A stretch of 64,000 nt of DNA, from positions 1,178,001-1,242,000 of the forward strand of contig JAGTJW010000001.1 in the NCBI GenBank assembly GCA_023657425.1. The letters run 5' to 3'. The stretch is from Ideonella sp. WA131b (GTDB taxonomy: Bacteria > Pseudomonadota > Gammaproteobacteria > Burkholderiales > Burkholderiaceae_C). Position numbers and translations under genes: made by a program. This document shows, in pieces, positions 51,159 to 59,133 of the stretch (the stretch's first letter is position 1; each line of letters opens with the position of its first letter). The notes under the pieces were generated by a model. The model was not told the origin of the DNA. It searched no databases and saw only the letters and a list, made by a program, of their open reading frames with translations.

Positions 51159-52870
51159 GAGCTGTCCAGGGTGACGATGTCGCTGCCGCGCAGGGCGGCC
51201 AGCTCTGCGGCATCCATCTGCCACGGCACGAAGCGCCGGCAGTCCTCGGGTGCATGACCGCCGGCTTGCGCACAGGCTTGCAGGTAGCTGCGCAACCACA
51301 GTCGCGGGTTCAGTCCCCACATCCGGACCGTGCCCAACAGACTCATCATCGTGGCCGCCAACTGCCCGGACCACTGGCTGCCCGAACCGTAGAAGTTCTT
51401 TCGGCCCACCACCGCCGGCCTGAGCGCGCGTTCGCTGGCGTTGTTGTCCAGGTCCAGCCAGGGATGGTCCAGGAACAGCACCAAGCCGGGCCAGTACGTG
51501 CGCATCGTGCGCAGCACCTTGCGGGCGGGCTCGGCCAGATGCTCATCGGACAGGCCGGCCTGGCACTGCGCATCCAAACCGGCGATGAGCTTGCGCAGCT
51601 GGGTGTCGCTGTCGATGAACGCTGCCGAGTCAACGGCGCTGTCGTACTGCTGGCGGCGCAAGGCGTGCAGCCGGTACAACTGTGCAATCTGCTCAACCCA
51701 GCCCATGGCCCAGCCCCACAACAAGGGGCGGTCGTTGGCCAGGCGCAAGAAGTCCCGGCGCTGGTGTGCCCAGCAGATCGCCAGGCTCACGCCTGGCACT
51801 TGGCGGGCGAACTTGCGATAGGCGCCGAAGCGGTCGACGCTGAGAATGCCTTGATCAACGCCTTGCAGGGCGGCGCCGGGTACCTTCGCCGAACGCGACG
51901 GGTCGAGCACGAAGCACACCACCGTCTTGGACTTGAACACCCACAGGTACCAGCGGTGGCCGACCTTGCCTTCAAGCTCCTCGAAGACCTCCCAACGCGT
52001 CTCGTCGGCATGCCAGTGGTTAGCGGAGCGCAGCTGGGCCAGCCCGGCCTCAACCAGCGGCGCGAACATCGGCAGCAGGCAGTGCAGCCCGTCGGTGAGC
52101 GTGCCCTGGGAGATCTCCAGCCCCTTGTCGCGCCAGTCTTGGAGCAGCCGCGCGCTGGGCTGGCCGTAGGCAAACTTAGACAGCAACACTTCCGCCCAGA
52201 TCGACACACCCAGCTTGCCGCGCGGGATCAACTGCGCCGGTGGTGGCGCCGTCACGATGCCGGGCAGGCGAGCGCATTGGCACAGAGGCCGGTAACGGCG
52301 GCGGCGCACGACACGACGGTAGGCCTTGACTTCGATCTCCAGCACCTCGGCGTCTTGCGTGCCGGCAAAGTCGCGAAGGCCCAGGCCGCACGCAGGGCAG
52401 CAGGCCTGGCTCGTCATCTCCTGGACCACGGCCGGCAGTGCGCGCAGTCGGGTGCGGCCGTGGCCAGGCCGGCCGCGCTGTTGACCCCGTGGACGCGCCT
52501 TGCCGGTGACCCTTTGGGGCAAACCTGGAATCGTGCGCGACTGCTCCGTCTTCTCACCGAACACACGTTGGCGAAGATCGCGGATCTGGGCATTCGCCGC
52601 CTCCAGTTCGGCCCGCAGGCTGTCCTCGCGACAGCGGGCCCGACCCAGTTCGATCCGGTGGCGCCCCTGCATTCGTTCAAGTCGCTCGACGGCCCTCGCG
52701 TGCAGGGACTTGTACTGCTTGGCCTGCATGACGAGCTCGATGTGCTCGCGCTTGGTCAGCGTCACACGTTCCAGGTCGAAGGGCTTGGGGGTAGACGACA
52801 AAGCCGGCTTGGGCGGCAAGTCGGGAGGTGATCCCCTGCTCACGGCGTCTAGAACTTCGGCGTTTTGCAC
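51155..52870 (-). CDS. IS66-family transposase
   Basis: A 571-residue DDE transposase. It has an N-terminal helical/leucine-zipper-like region (~60-110), a zinc-binding CCPACGLGLRDFAG plus CQCARL, then the catalytic domain with NHWHADETRWEVFEEL (first Asp), LSVDRFGAYRKFA (second Asp) and LDLDNNASERALRPAVVGRK (Glu), the standard IS66 signature. Intact frame, so the element may be active. Confidence 0.95.
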   Translation of the reverse strand: MQNAEVLDAVSRGSPPDLPPKPALSSTPKPFDLERVTLTKREHIELVMQAKQYKSLHARAVERLERMQGRHRIELGRARCREDSLRAELEAANAQIRDLRQRVFGEKTEQSRTIPGLPQRVTGKARPRGQQRGRPGHGRTRLRALPAVVQEMTSQACCPACGLGLRDFAGTQDAEVLEIEVKAYRRVVRRRRYRPLCQCARLPGIVTAPPPAQLIPRGKLGVSIWAEVLLSKFAYGQPSARLLQDWRDKGLEISQGTLTDGLHCLLPMFAPLVEAGLAQLRSANHWHADETRWEVFEELEGKVGHRWYLWVFKSKTVVCFVLDPSRSAKVPGAALQGVDQGILSVDRFGAYRKFARQVPGVSLAICWAHQRRDFLRLANDRPLLWGWAMGWVEQIAQLYRLHALRRQQYDSAVDSAAFIDSDTQLRKLIAGLDAQCQAGLSDEHLAEPARKVLRTMRTYWPGLVLFLDHPWLDLDNNASERALRPAVVGRKNFYGSGSQWSGQLAATMMSLLGTVRMWGLNPRLWLRSYLQACAQAGGHAPEDCRRFVPWQMDAAELAALRGSDIVTLDSS

Positions 52871-52963
52871 ACCGCCAAAGGTAGCGCAGTGGGGTAGACG
52901 TGTCCAGCGATTTCGGGGCTCTGCCCCAGCGGGGTGTTGCTTACGTGCTCACCGAATGTTTAC

Positions 52964-52971
52964 CCGAGTTC
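52964..52971. repeat. Target-site duplication CCGAGTTC, right copy
   Basis: Right copy of the 8-base duplication made when the IS66-family element inserted. It is also the resumed left terminal repeat of the outer IS1634/IS4-like element (CCCGAGTTCGACAC). Confidence 0.9.
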
Positions 52972-53026
52972 GACACTAACCGCTGTAAGTGCTTGATCCA
53001 TATAGGCCAGGCCTTGGAAAATGCCA

Positions 53027-54718
53027 CTACAGCAGCGGCATCTGGGCGTCGATGGTCGGCTTCTTGACGTTGAGCGCGGCCAGGGCTGCGGCCTGGCGTG
53101 GTTGAACGGTGGAGACGCCGTGGATAGGGGCGCTGCGGTCAATGGTGACCGTGTGCCGCTGGATGCGACGCAAGTCCGCCAAGGCTGCCTCCGGCGACAA
53201 CTCGCTGCCGGCGAGCTTCAGGCGCTGGCGCATCACGCGGTACAGGATCAAGGCCATGAAGCAGATGCTCGCATGGGCCCTGATGCGCTCGGGCAGCCGG
53301 TGGAAGACCGGCGCGATCTCGATCTCCGACTTCAGCACCTTGAAGCCGCGTTCGATGTCGGCCAGCGACTTGTAGCGGCGCACCACCTCGTTCGCGGTCA
53401 TGTCGCGGACATTGGTGATCAGCATCAGCTTGCCGTCCATGAGCTGCGCCCGGGCCAGCGCGGCATCGTCGATCTCGTAGGCGAACAGGTCGGACTTCAG
53501 ATCGACCCGGATGATGCGCGCCAGATGCGCGTCGCTGACCTCGTGGAACAAACGCGCCTTGGCGCCGGAATCCGAGAGCTTGCGGCCGCGGTGTACCTGG
53601 CCGGCGTCCTGCGCATCGAGCTTGCTGGCCCATTGCGCTGCGCGCTCTTCCAATGCGTGGATCCTCGCCAGCCGCTCCTGGGTCTGCTCCGTCGCACGCA
53701 CGGGGTTGTGGGCGACCACCAGTCGGTGGCCCTGCCACTGCGCCTCCTCGACGACTTCGTCGGTGGCCTGGGCCATGCGTGCACTCATCGGCGCCAAGAG
53801 ATCGACGAACTCCCCATAGCGCCGCCCTGGCACCGCCAGGATGAATTCCAGTGGCCGATCCCCCGCCACGTGGAGCTTGGTCAGCGCCTCGATGTTGTCC
53901 AGCGAGAGCAGCCCGCGGTCGGCCACCACGACCAGGCGGCGGATGTGCGGGTAGCGCGCCAGCACCTTCTTGAGCGTGGGCTCCAGCGTCGGCGCCTCGG
54001 CCGTATTGCCGTCGAAGACCTCGTGGTAGATCGGCATACCGTCGGCCGTCTGCACCACGCCCAGCATGAACTGGCGGGCGATGACGCCTTCCTTGGACAT
54101 GCCGAAGTGCCGCACGTCGCCGTCTTGCTGGCTGTGGCCCTCGGCGCGGATGGTCGTCAGGTCGTAGAAGACCACCGAGAGGTCTTCGTCGATGAGCGGC
54201 CGCAGCAGCTGCGCCACGCAGTCATCCACGGCCTGCTGGTGGTCCATCAGCGCATCCATGCTGCGCAGCAGATGCTGGTGGCTCAGCTTGGCCACGTCGA
54301 TGCCCGGCATGCTCACCGTCTGCAGCCAGCGCAGCACACCCAGCTTGGACTCCGGATCGCTAAGCCGGTTGAAGGCCATCACCCGGATCGCCTGCTCGAC
54401 GGCGGTGGTGAAGCGGGCGCGCCGGAACACCGCCCCCAGGGCATTGAAGCCCAGCTCATGCCACAGCGCATCGAGGGCCCAGACATCGCCCAGGCACAGG
54501 GCCGACTCGAAGCGCACCTGGAGGTCGCCGCCCGTGGCAACTGGGCGCCCCTTGGCTCGCAACAGGCCATCCAGAAGCGAGTCGACCTGACCGCCGCGCT
54601 CGTCGATGCGGCCCAGAGTGGCTACCGTGCGCTGGCGCGGCTTGCCGTGTTCATCGCGGAACGACTCGACCAGTTGCGCGTAGGTGCGTTCGCCGGACCG
54701 GGTGAGCTTGATGAACAT
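53027..54718 (-). CDS. IS1634-like (IS4 superfamily) transposase
   Basis: A 563-residue DDE transposase. The start MFIKLTRSGERTYAQLVESF and the body KPRQRTVATLGRID are typical of the IS1634 group. Catalytic acids are visible in VVFYDLTTIRAEG, LVVVADRGLLSLDNIEAL and ADIERGFKVLKSEIEIAPVF (the YREK-like Glu). The frame is intact. The ATG at 54718 is chosen; upstream codons lie in the terminal region. Confidence 0.9.
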   Translation of the reverse strand: MFIKLTRSGERTYAQLVESFRDEHGKPRQRTVATLGRIDERGGQVDSLLDGLLRAKGRPVATGGDLQVRFESALCLGDVWALDALWHELGFNALGAVFRRARFTTAVEQAIRVMAFNRLSDPESKLGVLRWLQTVSMPGIDVAKLSHQHLLRSMDALMDHQQAVDDCVAQLLRPLIDEDLSVVFYDLTTIRAEGHSQQDGDVRHFGMSKEGVIARQFMLGVVQTADGMPIYHEVFDGNTAEAPTLEPTLKKVLARYPHIRRLVVVADRGLLSLDNIEALTKLHVAGDRPLEFILAVPGRRYGEFVDLLAPMSARMAQATDEVVEEAQWQGHRLVVAHNPVRATEQTQERLARIHALEERAAQWASKLDAQDAGQVHRGRKLSDSGAKARLFHEVSDAHLARIIRVDLKSDLFAYEIDDAALARAQLMDGKLMLITNVRDMTANEVVRRYKSLADIERGFKVLKSEIEIAPVFHRLPERIRAHASICFMALILYRVMRQRLKLAGSELSPEAALADLRRIQRHTVTIDRSAPIHGVSTVQPRQAAALAALNVKKPTIDAQMPLL

Positions 54719-54874
54719 GGCGAGAGTGTAGCTACCTCCCTGTTGCATGCCAACACACCCGCATTCATGTCGTGCCACTACAGAAAAACTGGCGCTGCAG
54801 CGCTAACTTGTTGATTACATTGGCGCCGGGGCGAGAAAATCGCTCGAACTCGGCTTTTGGTGTCGAACTCGGGT

Positions 54875-55111
54875 GCCCAGGCTGTCGTAGCTGAAACTCG
54901 CCAGGCTCGTGGCCCCGGCGCTCAGCCCGGTGAGCTGGTTGCGTTCGTTCCACTGGTAGCTGTGGGTGCCGTCGGCCAGGAGGTTGCCGTTGGGGTCGTA
55001 GCTGTAGGTCTTGCCGCCCCAGCGGGTCAGGCGGTTGTTGGCGTCATTGGGCACGATGGTCAAGGCGTTCGTGCTGTGTGTACGGGCAACATGAGAGACC
55101 TGACCCCGAGG
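54875..55111 (-). pseudogene. RHS core fragment cut by the insertion sequence
   Basis: The upstream ~200 bases of the shared RHS core (TIVPNDANNRLTRWGGKTYS through SLASFSYDSLG) end at the right terminal repeat of the IS1634-like element, after which the frame reads TRVRHQKPSSSDFLAPAPM and stops. The 13-base word is at 55095-55107 on its upstream side. A deletion linked to the IS removed the rest of this cassette, including its toxin domain. Confidence 0.85.
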
Positions 55112-55149
55112 CCGTGACCCCGAGGCCGTGCCGAGGCCGCTCTGAGCAA

Positions 55150-55623
55150 TCAGCGCGACACAGATGCTGCAGACAGCACAGTAAGCAACTCAACATTGGT
55201 CGCTAAAACCACCACAGCATCGAATGCACTTTTGCAGGCTGTTGCCCCGAGATCACCGTGGAGCACGAGCAGTCGATTGCCATCCAGAAAAATGCTAAAG
55301 CCTCCACCCTCTGTGGATCTCTTAACCCTAGCAAGATAGAGATTCTTTTTCGTCGTATCAAATGAAGTAGGAATCGAGGCAATTCGTTCAACCAACGCTC
55401 TATCAACACGCAGTAGTTTGAGGTGGCCAAGCTGAGTAAACGCGGCGACTCTATTTTTTGGGGCAATCTCAAAAAAGTCGGACGAATCAACTCGGTTTAC
55501 GAAGAACCTCTCAAAGTCATTCGTTGAGATCGGATCACTGCAATGAATCGCTGAAGCAGGGACAGTCAACATCATGCAACCTAGAAAGACCAATGGAGTC
55601 CATCTAACTGTTTTGCTCGTCAT
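55150..55623 (-). CDS. Probable periplasmic immunity protein (internal start within the fused frame)
   Basis: An ATG at 55623 preceded by GGAAGG (7 bases) would give a 157-residue protein, MTSKTVRWTPLVFLGCMMLT then VPASAIHCSD, with a clear signal peptide (about 1-24, cut after ASA). The mature part is unrecognised (FFEIAPKNRVAAFTQLGHLK, GGGFSIFLDGNRLLVLHGDL). Its position directly after the toxin domain is that of the immunity genes in the other cassettes. Export would fit protection against a toxin acting in the periplasm. Confidence 0.65.
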   Translation of the reverse strand: MTSKTVRWTPLVFLGCMMLTVPASAIHCSDPISTNDFERFFVNRVDSSDFFEIAPKNRVAAFTQLGHLKLLRVDRALVERIASIPTSFDTTKKNLYLARVKRSTEGGGFSIFLDGNRLLVLHGDLGATACKSAFDAVVVLATNVELLTVLSAASVSR

Positions 55624-56874
55624 GTTTACCTTCCACATCCGGCCCAAACGCCCAGCCGCATTTCGATCACCATTCGTCGGAGTCCCCAGGTGCTGTGCCA
55701 TGATGTTTCCCACGTAGCCCGGGAGTGGTTTCGTGCTACGCGGGGTAGCGCCTGGAATTTCTCGATATCGGTCGGGCAACCCCATGAGATGTCCTGCCTC
55801 ATGTGCCGCAACCCAGGGATCGTTGCCACCATACCAGCGTCCCGTATGGCCACCTACACCATCAACATACGAGGTTCCTGTTCCCGCAGGCACATAAATC
55901 ACATTGTCGGTACCGCTTGTGACTCTAAAGTTATAGCCCGGTGCGGACCAGGCTGACTCAATTGCTCGATCCATTGCCGTCGTTATCGCTGGGGTTGCAC
56001 CAGGTCCCATGTATGTAATTGGAATCGTAATATTCCAATTGCCATCGGAATCTACTGAGCAAGATGCGGCTAGCCCATAGGGATCTCTGCGGCTAATGGG
56101 GTTCCCCCCCACATATGCGTAGTTATTCGTCTGCCCCGACGCCCACCCGATGGGATCCTCGCTGATGAACCTCGCGCACCCCGGCATGTAGTACCGCGCG
56201 CGATAGTAGTACAGCCCCCCTGCATTGCCCGGGTTGTCGTTCTCCCGCCCGGTGTACTGCTGGGTGTTGCCGTTGGTGGCGTCGGCCGTGGTGCGGCCGT
56301 AGAGCCGCTCGTAGGTGTAGTCCACCACCTTGGCCTGGTTGGCGTCCAGCAGCCTGACGGTGTTGTTGTTGCCGTCAGCCAGGAAGCTGTGTCGGCTGGT
56401 GCCTTCGATGCGCAGAAAGGTCTCGTCGATGCCGCCGGTCAAGAGCTGGGCCTTCACCGCGCTGTTGCTGCTGGCGCCCAGCAGTTCCTGCACGAAAGTG
56501 TCGCCGTCGTAGACGAAGCCGGTGGTCGCCCCGGCGACGGTCTTGGCGCTTCGCCTGCCCAGGCTGTCGTAGCTGAAACTCGCCAGGCTCGTGGCCCCGG
56601 CGCTCAGCCCGGTGAGCTGATTGCGTTCGTTCCACTGGTAGCTGTGGGTGCCGTCGGCCAGGAGGTTGCCGTTGGGGTCGTAGCTGTAGGTCTTGCCGCC
56701 CCAGCGGGTCAGTCGGTTGTTGGCGTCATTGGGCACGATGGTCAAGGCGTTCGTGCTGTGTGTCCGTGCAACATGAGAGACCTGCCCCCGAGGCCCGAGG
56801 CCCCGTGACCCTGAGGCCCCGAGGCCCCCCCCGAAGCCCCCGCCGACCCCAATTCCTGTGTTTTTCACGGTCAC
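55150..56874 (-). CDS. Orphan RHS cassette: core end + metzincin-like toxin, in frame with its immunity protein
   Basis: A 574-residue frame. The RHS core part (HSTNALTIVPNDANNRLTRW to RARYYMPGCARFISEDPIGW) spans about residues 40-265, ending [16 protein letters not shown]. The unique C-terminal domain then contains HEAGHLMGLPDRY (~375), a complete HExxHxxGxxD zinc motif, and NIMAQ as a possible Met-turn, so a snapalysin-like metzincin protease toxin. With no stop the frame continues into MTSKTVRWTPLVFLGCMMLT, the start of a signal-peptide protein that looks like the immunity protein. In another frame a TAA lies at 55626-55628, so a small indel near the toxin end may have removed the stop. 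GTG start 56874 is uncertain. Confidence 0.8.
   Translation of the reverse strand: MTVKNTGIGVGGGFGGGLGASGSRGLGPRGQVSHVARTHSTNALTIVPNDANNRLTRWGGKTYSYDPNGNLLADGTHSYQWNERNQLTGLSAGATSLASFSYDSLGRRSAKTVAGATTGFVYDGDTFVQELLGASSNSAVKAQLLTGGIDETFLRIEGTSRHSFLADGNNNTVRLLDANQAKVVDYTYERLYGRTTADATNGNTQQYTGRENDNPGNAGGLYYYRARYYMPGCARFISEDPIGWASGQTNNYAYVGGNPISRRDPYGLAASCSVDSDGNWNITIPITYMGPGATPAITTAMDRAIESAWSAPGYNFRVTSGTDNVIYVPAGTGTSYVDGVGGHTGRWYGGNDPWVAAHEAGHLMGLPDRYREIPGATPRSTKPLPGYVGNIMAQHLGTPTNGDRNAAGRLGRMWKVNMTSKTVRWTPLVFLGCMMLTVPASAIHCSDPISTNDFERFFVNRVDSSDFFEIAPKNRVAAFTQLGHLKLLRVDRALVERIASIPTSFDTTKKNLYLARVKRSTEGGGFSIFLDGNRLLVLHGDLGATACKSAFDAVVVLATNVELLTVLSAASVSR
56104..56110. repeat. C7 tract at the core/toxin joint (metzincin cassette)
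   Basis: Seven consecutive C on the plus strand encode the Gly-Gly of YVGGN at the exact joint where the conserved RHS core ends and the unique toxin domain starts. The same place has C9 in the 57294-58485 cassette, C8 in the 61962-62990 cassette, and interrupted tracts (CCCACCC, CCCTCCC) in the other two. Confidence 0.85.
56108..56795 (-). repeat. ~680-bp RHS core repeat (one of several near-identical copies)
   Basis: This block (from CACATA beside the C tract to the variant word GAGACCTGCCCCC at 56777) is repeated with few differences at about 57761-58437, 60997-61671 and 62359-63034. Partial copies lie at 54875-55107, 47850-48083 and 63930-64000. This copy has a 3-base insertion giving YERLYGR where others read YEPYGR. 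The homology is long enough for RecA-dependent exchange between cassettes. Confidence 0.9.
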
Positions 56875-56889
56875 GCCAAGTGTTGCCTG

Positions 56890-57297
56890 CTATCTTTCCC
56901 AATAGCTCTTGCCGCGTCGAAGAACTACAGAATCTGCACCCCCTCGATCGAAGGTAAAGACCCCGTTTATCTGATCACGATTCACACTGCCTTCAAACTT
57001 AATCAGACCATGTCGATGATTACTGAAATCAATTACTATCTGCTTTCCCTGAATCCTCACCGGCTGCAAAGTTACAATGCCTGGGCCGCCTTCCGACATT
57101 TGAACAACGGAAACATACCCATCTGAAGACAGTAGTAGCCGAATCTCATAGCCATTCAAGTCACCGGTCTGAGCGCTCATGCGCAAGTTTGTGTATGTGC
57201 CGGTAGTAATTGTTTCCGACGCAATTAGCGGCTTACCGAGCGCCCCGAGAAAAAGAATGGCGAGCAGGCAGTTTCGGACCAGTTTCATTGTACTCAT
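56890..57297 (-). CDS. Probable periplasmic immunity protein for the M15-like toxin
   Basis: A 135-residue protein with an N-terminal signal peptide (MSTMKLVRNCLLAILFLGAL, then GKPLIASET; about 25 residues) and a beta-rich mature part (LNGYEIRLLLSSDGYVSVVQ, LQPVRIQGKQIVIDFSNHRH). No family recognised. The ATG at 57297 overlaps the stop of the upstream toxin frame (ATGA), the same coupling as in other cassettes. The codons are clearly less GC-rich than the RHS core. Export is what one would expect for protection from a cell-wall peptidase. Confidence 0.75.
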   Translation of the reverse strand: MSTMKLVRNCLLAILFLGALGKPLIASETITTGTYTNLRMSAQTGDLNGYEIRLLLSSDGYVSVVQMSEGGPGIVTLQPVRIQGKQIVIDFSNHRHGLIKFEGSVNRDQINGVFTFDRGGADSVVLRRGKSYWER

Positions 57298-58485
57298 GGG
57301 CATGCAATAAGCGGGGCTTCGCCGTAGTACTCTCGTTGCGCCGTTCCAATTGCTTTCGGTTTGTTCTTGGAAGGGTAGTCAAAGTGCGGTGGATCGTGGT
57401 CGCTGAAATTGCCTCCCCATCGCATACCTAGAGCCTTCGCATTAGCAATAACTCGGCTTCTGCTGTAGGGGTCTAGGCGCCGCATATTTGCATCAACAGC
57501 CCTCCCTGCCTCATGCCAACTTTTCCCCGGGGAGGCGGGAGTTATGGCATTCGGGTTGTTGCGCATTGCCGCTTGAGCCTTGCTAGTGCGGAACGCCTCA
57601 TTAAAGGTTAGACTAATTCCTTCTTGCTCGTTAAGCTGTATCCACTGCCCAACCAGTCGAGCAAAGCCATCATCCAGAATAGCATTGCCCATGCCGGGTA
57701 GATTGGCGCGGCAAAGATAAAGCCCATATGGGTCTATCGAACCGATTGGATCCCCCCCCCACATACCCATAGTTATTCGTCTGCCCCGACGCCCACCCGA
57801 TGGGATCCTCGCTGATGAACCTCGCGCACCCCGGCATGTAGTACCGCGCGCGATAGTAGTACAGCCCCCCTGCATTGCCCGGGATGTCGTTCTCCCGCCC
57901 GGTGTACTGCTGGGTGTTGCCGTTGGTGGCGTCGGCCGTGGTGCGGCCGTAGGGCTCGTAGGTGTAGTCCACCACCTTGGCCTGGTTGGCGTCCAGCAGC
58001 CTGACGGTGTTGTTGTTGCCGTCAGCCAGGAAGCTGTGTCGGCTGGCGCCTTCGATGCGCAGGAAGGTCTCGTCGATGCCGCCGGTCAAGAGCTGGGCCT
58101 TCACCGCGCTGTTGCTGCTGGCGCCCAGCAGTTCCTGCACGAAGGTGTCGCCGTCGTAGACGAAGCCGGTGGTCGCCCCGGCGACGGTCTTGGCGCTTCG
58201 CCTGCCCAGGCTGTCGTAGCTGAAACTCGCCAGGCTCGTGGCCCCGGCGCTCAGCCCGGTGAGCTGGTTGCGTTCGTTCCACTGGTAGCTGTGGGTGCCG
58301 TCGGCCAGGAGGTTGCCGTTGGGGTCGTAGCTGTAGGTCTTGCCGCCCCAGCGGGTCATGCGGTTGTTGGCGCCATTGGGCACGATGGTCAAGGCGTTCG
58401 TGCTGTGTGTCCGGGCAACATGAGAGACCTGCCCCCGAGGCCTGACCCCGAGGCCGTACTGGCAACATGAGAGACCTGACCCCAA
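57294..58485 (-). pseudogene. Orphan RHS cassette: core end + M15-like peptidase toxin, frameshifted at a C9 tract
   Basis: The core (THSTNALTIVPNGANNRMTR to SEDPIGWASGQTNNYGYVGG) is followed by nine C at 57752-57760; in that frame it ends GSNRFDRPIWALSLPRQ. Removing one C gives GGDPIGSIDPYGLYLCRANL and a toxin domain with FNEAFRTSKAQAAMRNNPNA, SWHEAGRAVDANMRR and HDPPHFDYPS. The SxHxxGxAxD plus DPPHFD pattern is that of M15 zinc peptidases (VanY/endolysin type), which cut peptidoglycan stem peptides. The toxin is thus out of frame with its core as sequenced. Downstream the signal-peptide immunity gene overlaps the toxin stop. Confidence 0.82.
57752..57760. repeat. C9 homopolymer at the core/toxin joint, causes a frameshift
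   Basis: Nine C in a row where a sister cassette has eight. One fewer C restores an open frame through the M15-like toxin. Such a tract is prone to slipped-strand change, so it could be a phase switch, a fixed inactivation, or a sequencing error. Confidence 0.85.
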
Positions 58486-58555
58486 GGCCCTGGGCCTGAC
58501 CCCAAGGCCCTGGGCCCTGAGTGAGTGAGAGACCTGACCCCAAGGCCCGGCCGCT
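58424..58555. repeat. Cluster of junction words between the M15 cassette and a truncated gene
   Basis: Within 130 bases there are one GAGACCTGCCCCC (58424) and two GAGACCTGACCCC (58471, 58529), plus extra shorter CCTGACCCC(G/A)AGGCC units at 58441 and 58495. AACATGAGAGACCTG precedes the first two words. It looks like repeated insertion or slippage at one junction point. Confidence 0.8.
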
Positions 58556-58610
58556 CAAGCTCGGTCTCGGGTATCCGCGCCATGGCATCGTCCTCAAAGA
58601 TACTCGTCAT
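58550..58610 (-). pseudogene. 5' end of a truncated gene, possibly primase/CHC2-finger-like
   Basis: MTSIFEDDAMARIPETELER reads toward the junction cluster and is cut at GGCCTTGGGGTCAGG. The MARIPETELER start resembles mobile-element proteins beginning MARIPEAEIERLK with CHC2/primase-type zinc fingers; this is from memory and rests on 11 residues. It parallels the truncated fic gene at 48089-48176: both lose everything downstream of the same word. Confidence 0.35.
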
Positions 58611-58667
58611 CACCTTTGCGTGACGAACGGCACCGATGCGTGCTACTGTTGTCAAGACCAAGAGGTA

Positions 58668-58696
58668 TTGACCATCACCTTACCGTCCCCTAGATT
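58668..58696 (+). promoter_or_regulatory. Sigma-70-type promoter for the XRE/vapBC genes
   Basis: TTGACC (58668-58673) and TAGATT (58691-58696) are separated by exactly 17 bases, 50 bases upstream of the XRE gene. Downstream, GCACC (58706-58710) and GGTGC (58718-58722) form an inverted repeat around GTTTTCA near the expected transcription start, a candidate operator for the XRE protein. Confidence 0.55.
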
Positions 58697-58746
58697 GGCC
58701 TGTCAGCACCGTTTTCAGGTGCCTTCGGTCATGGGTAGGTGACGAA

Positions 58747-59106
58747 ATGAGCGAGATTCAAGCTGTGTTTGCCAAGCGTCTGCATGATTTGCGCCGCACC
58801 AAGGGCTGGTCACAGCCCGAGGTGGGCAAGTTGATCGGCACTTCCGGGGCCATCATTGGCCGCTATGAGCGCGGTGAGATGACACCATCCATCGAGGTGG
58901 CCAAGAAGCTGGCCGAGGCCTTCGGGGTGACGCTGGATTCGCTGGTGTCGCAGCACGAGCAAAGCGCCTTGGTGCAGGACACCACGATGATCGAGCGCAT
59001 CCGCGCCATCGGTGAGTTGTCAGCCGACGAACGCGACAAGCTGCTGTATGTGGTCGATGGGCTACTGCGCGATGCGCGCGCCCGGCGTGCCTACGCGACG
59101 GCCTGA
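58747..59106 (+). CDS. XRE-family helix-turn-helix regulator
   Basis: A 119-residue Cro/CI-type repressor: FAKRLHDLRRTKGWSQPEVG, KLIGTSGAIIGRYERGEMTP form the DNA-binding domain (residues ~8-62), and a C-terminal helical segment (MIERIRAIGELSADERDKLL) is likely for dimerisation. It precedes a vapBC pair by 27 bases and may control it, or be the remaining part of another addiction system. Confidence 0.88.
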   Translation: MSEIQAVFAKRLHDLRRTKGWSQPEVGKLIGTSGAIIGRYERGEMTPSIEVAKKLAEAFGVTLDSLVSQHEQSALVQDTTMIERIRAIGELSADERDKLLYVVDGLLRDARARRAYATA

Positions 59107-59133
59107 AGCGGCCAACTACCTGAGGAAGGATTT

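Larger units (their letters stand above)
50268..52963. mobile_element. IS66-family insertion sequence with DruA-like passenger gene
   Basis: A 2,696-bp element. The ends are perfect 21-base inverted repeats starting GTAAACATTCGGTGAGCA (50268-50288 and 52943-52963), with the GTAA tip typical of IS66. It is flanked by 8-base duplications of CCGAGTTC. It carries a full-length IS66 transposase and a DUF4338/DruA-like gene overlapping it by four bases; the small tnpA/tnpB accessory genes of classical IS66 are absent. It sits inside the left end of the neighbouring IS1634/IS4-like element. Confidence 0.93.
52964..54874. mobile_element. IS1634/IS4-like insertion sequence, left end split by the IS66 element
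   Basis: The right end GTGTCGAACTCGGG (54860-54873) is the exact inverse of CCCGAGTTCGACAC, which is read at the left end once the IS66 insertion and its duplication are removed (50259-50267 joined to 52972-52976). These are taken as the terminal repeats of the element that encodes the transposase at 53027. No target duplication is seen: the right flank is RHS core sequence, while the left flank is unrelated, so a deletion or rearrangement followed insertion. Confidence 0.7.

Noticed and set aside
56389-56808. Plus-strand frames recurring in every RHS core copy
   Set aside because: They recur because the core DNA is repeated; the coding sense is the minus strand, where YDPNGN and RARYY core motifs are seen.
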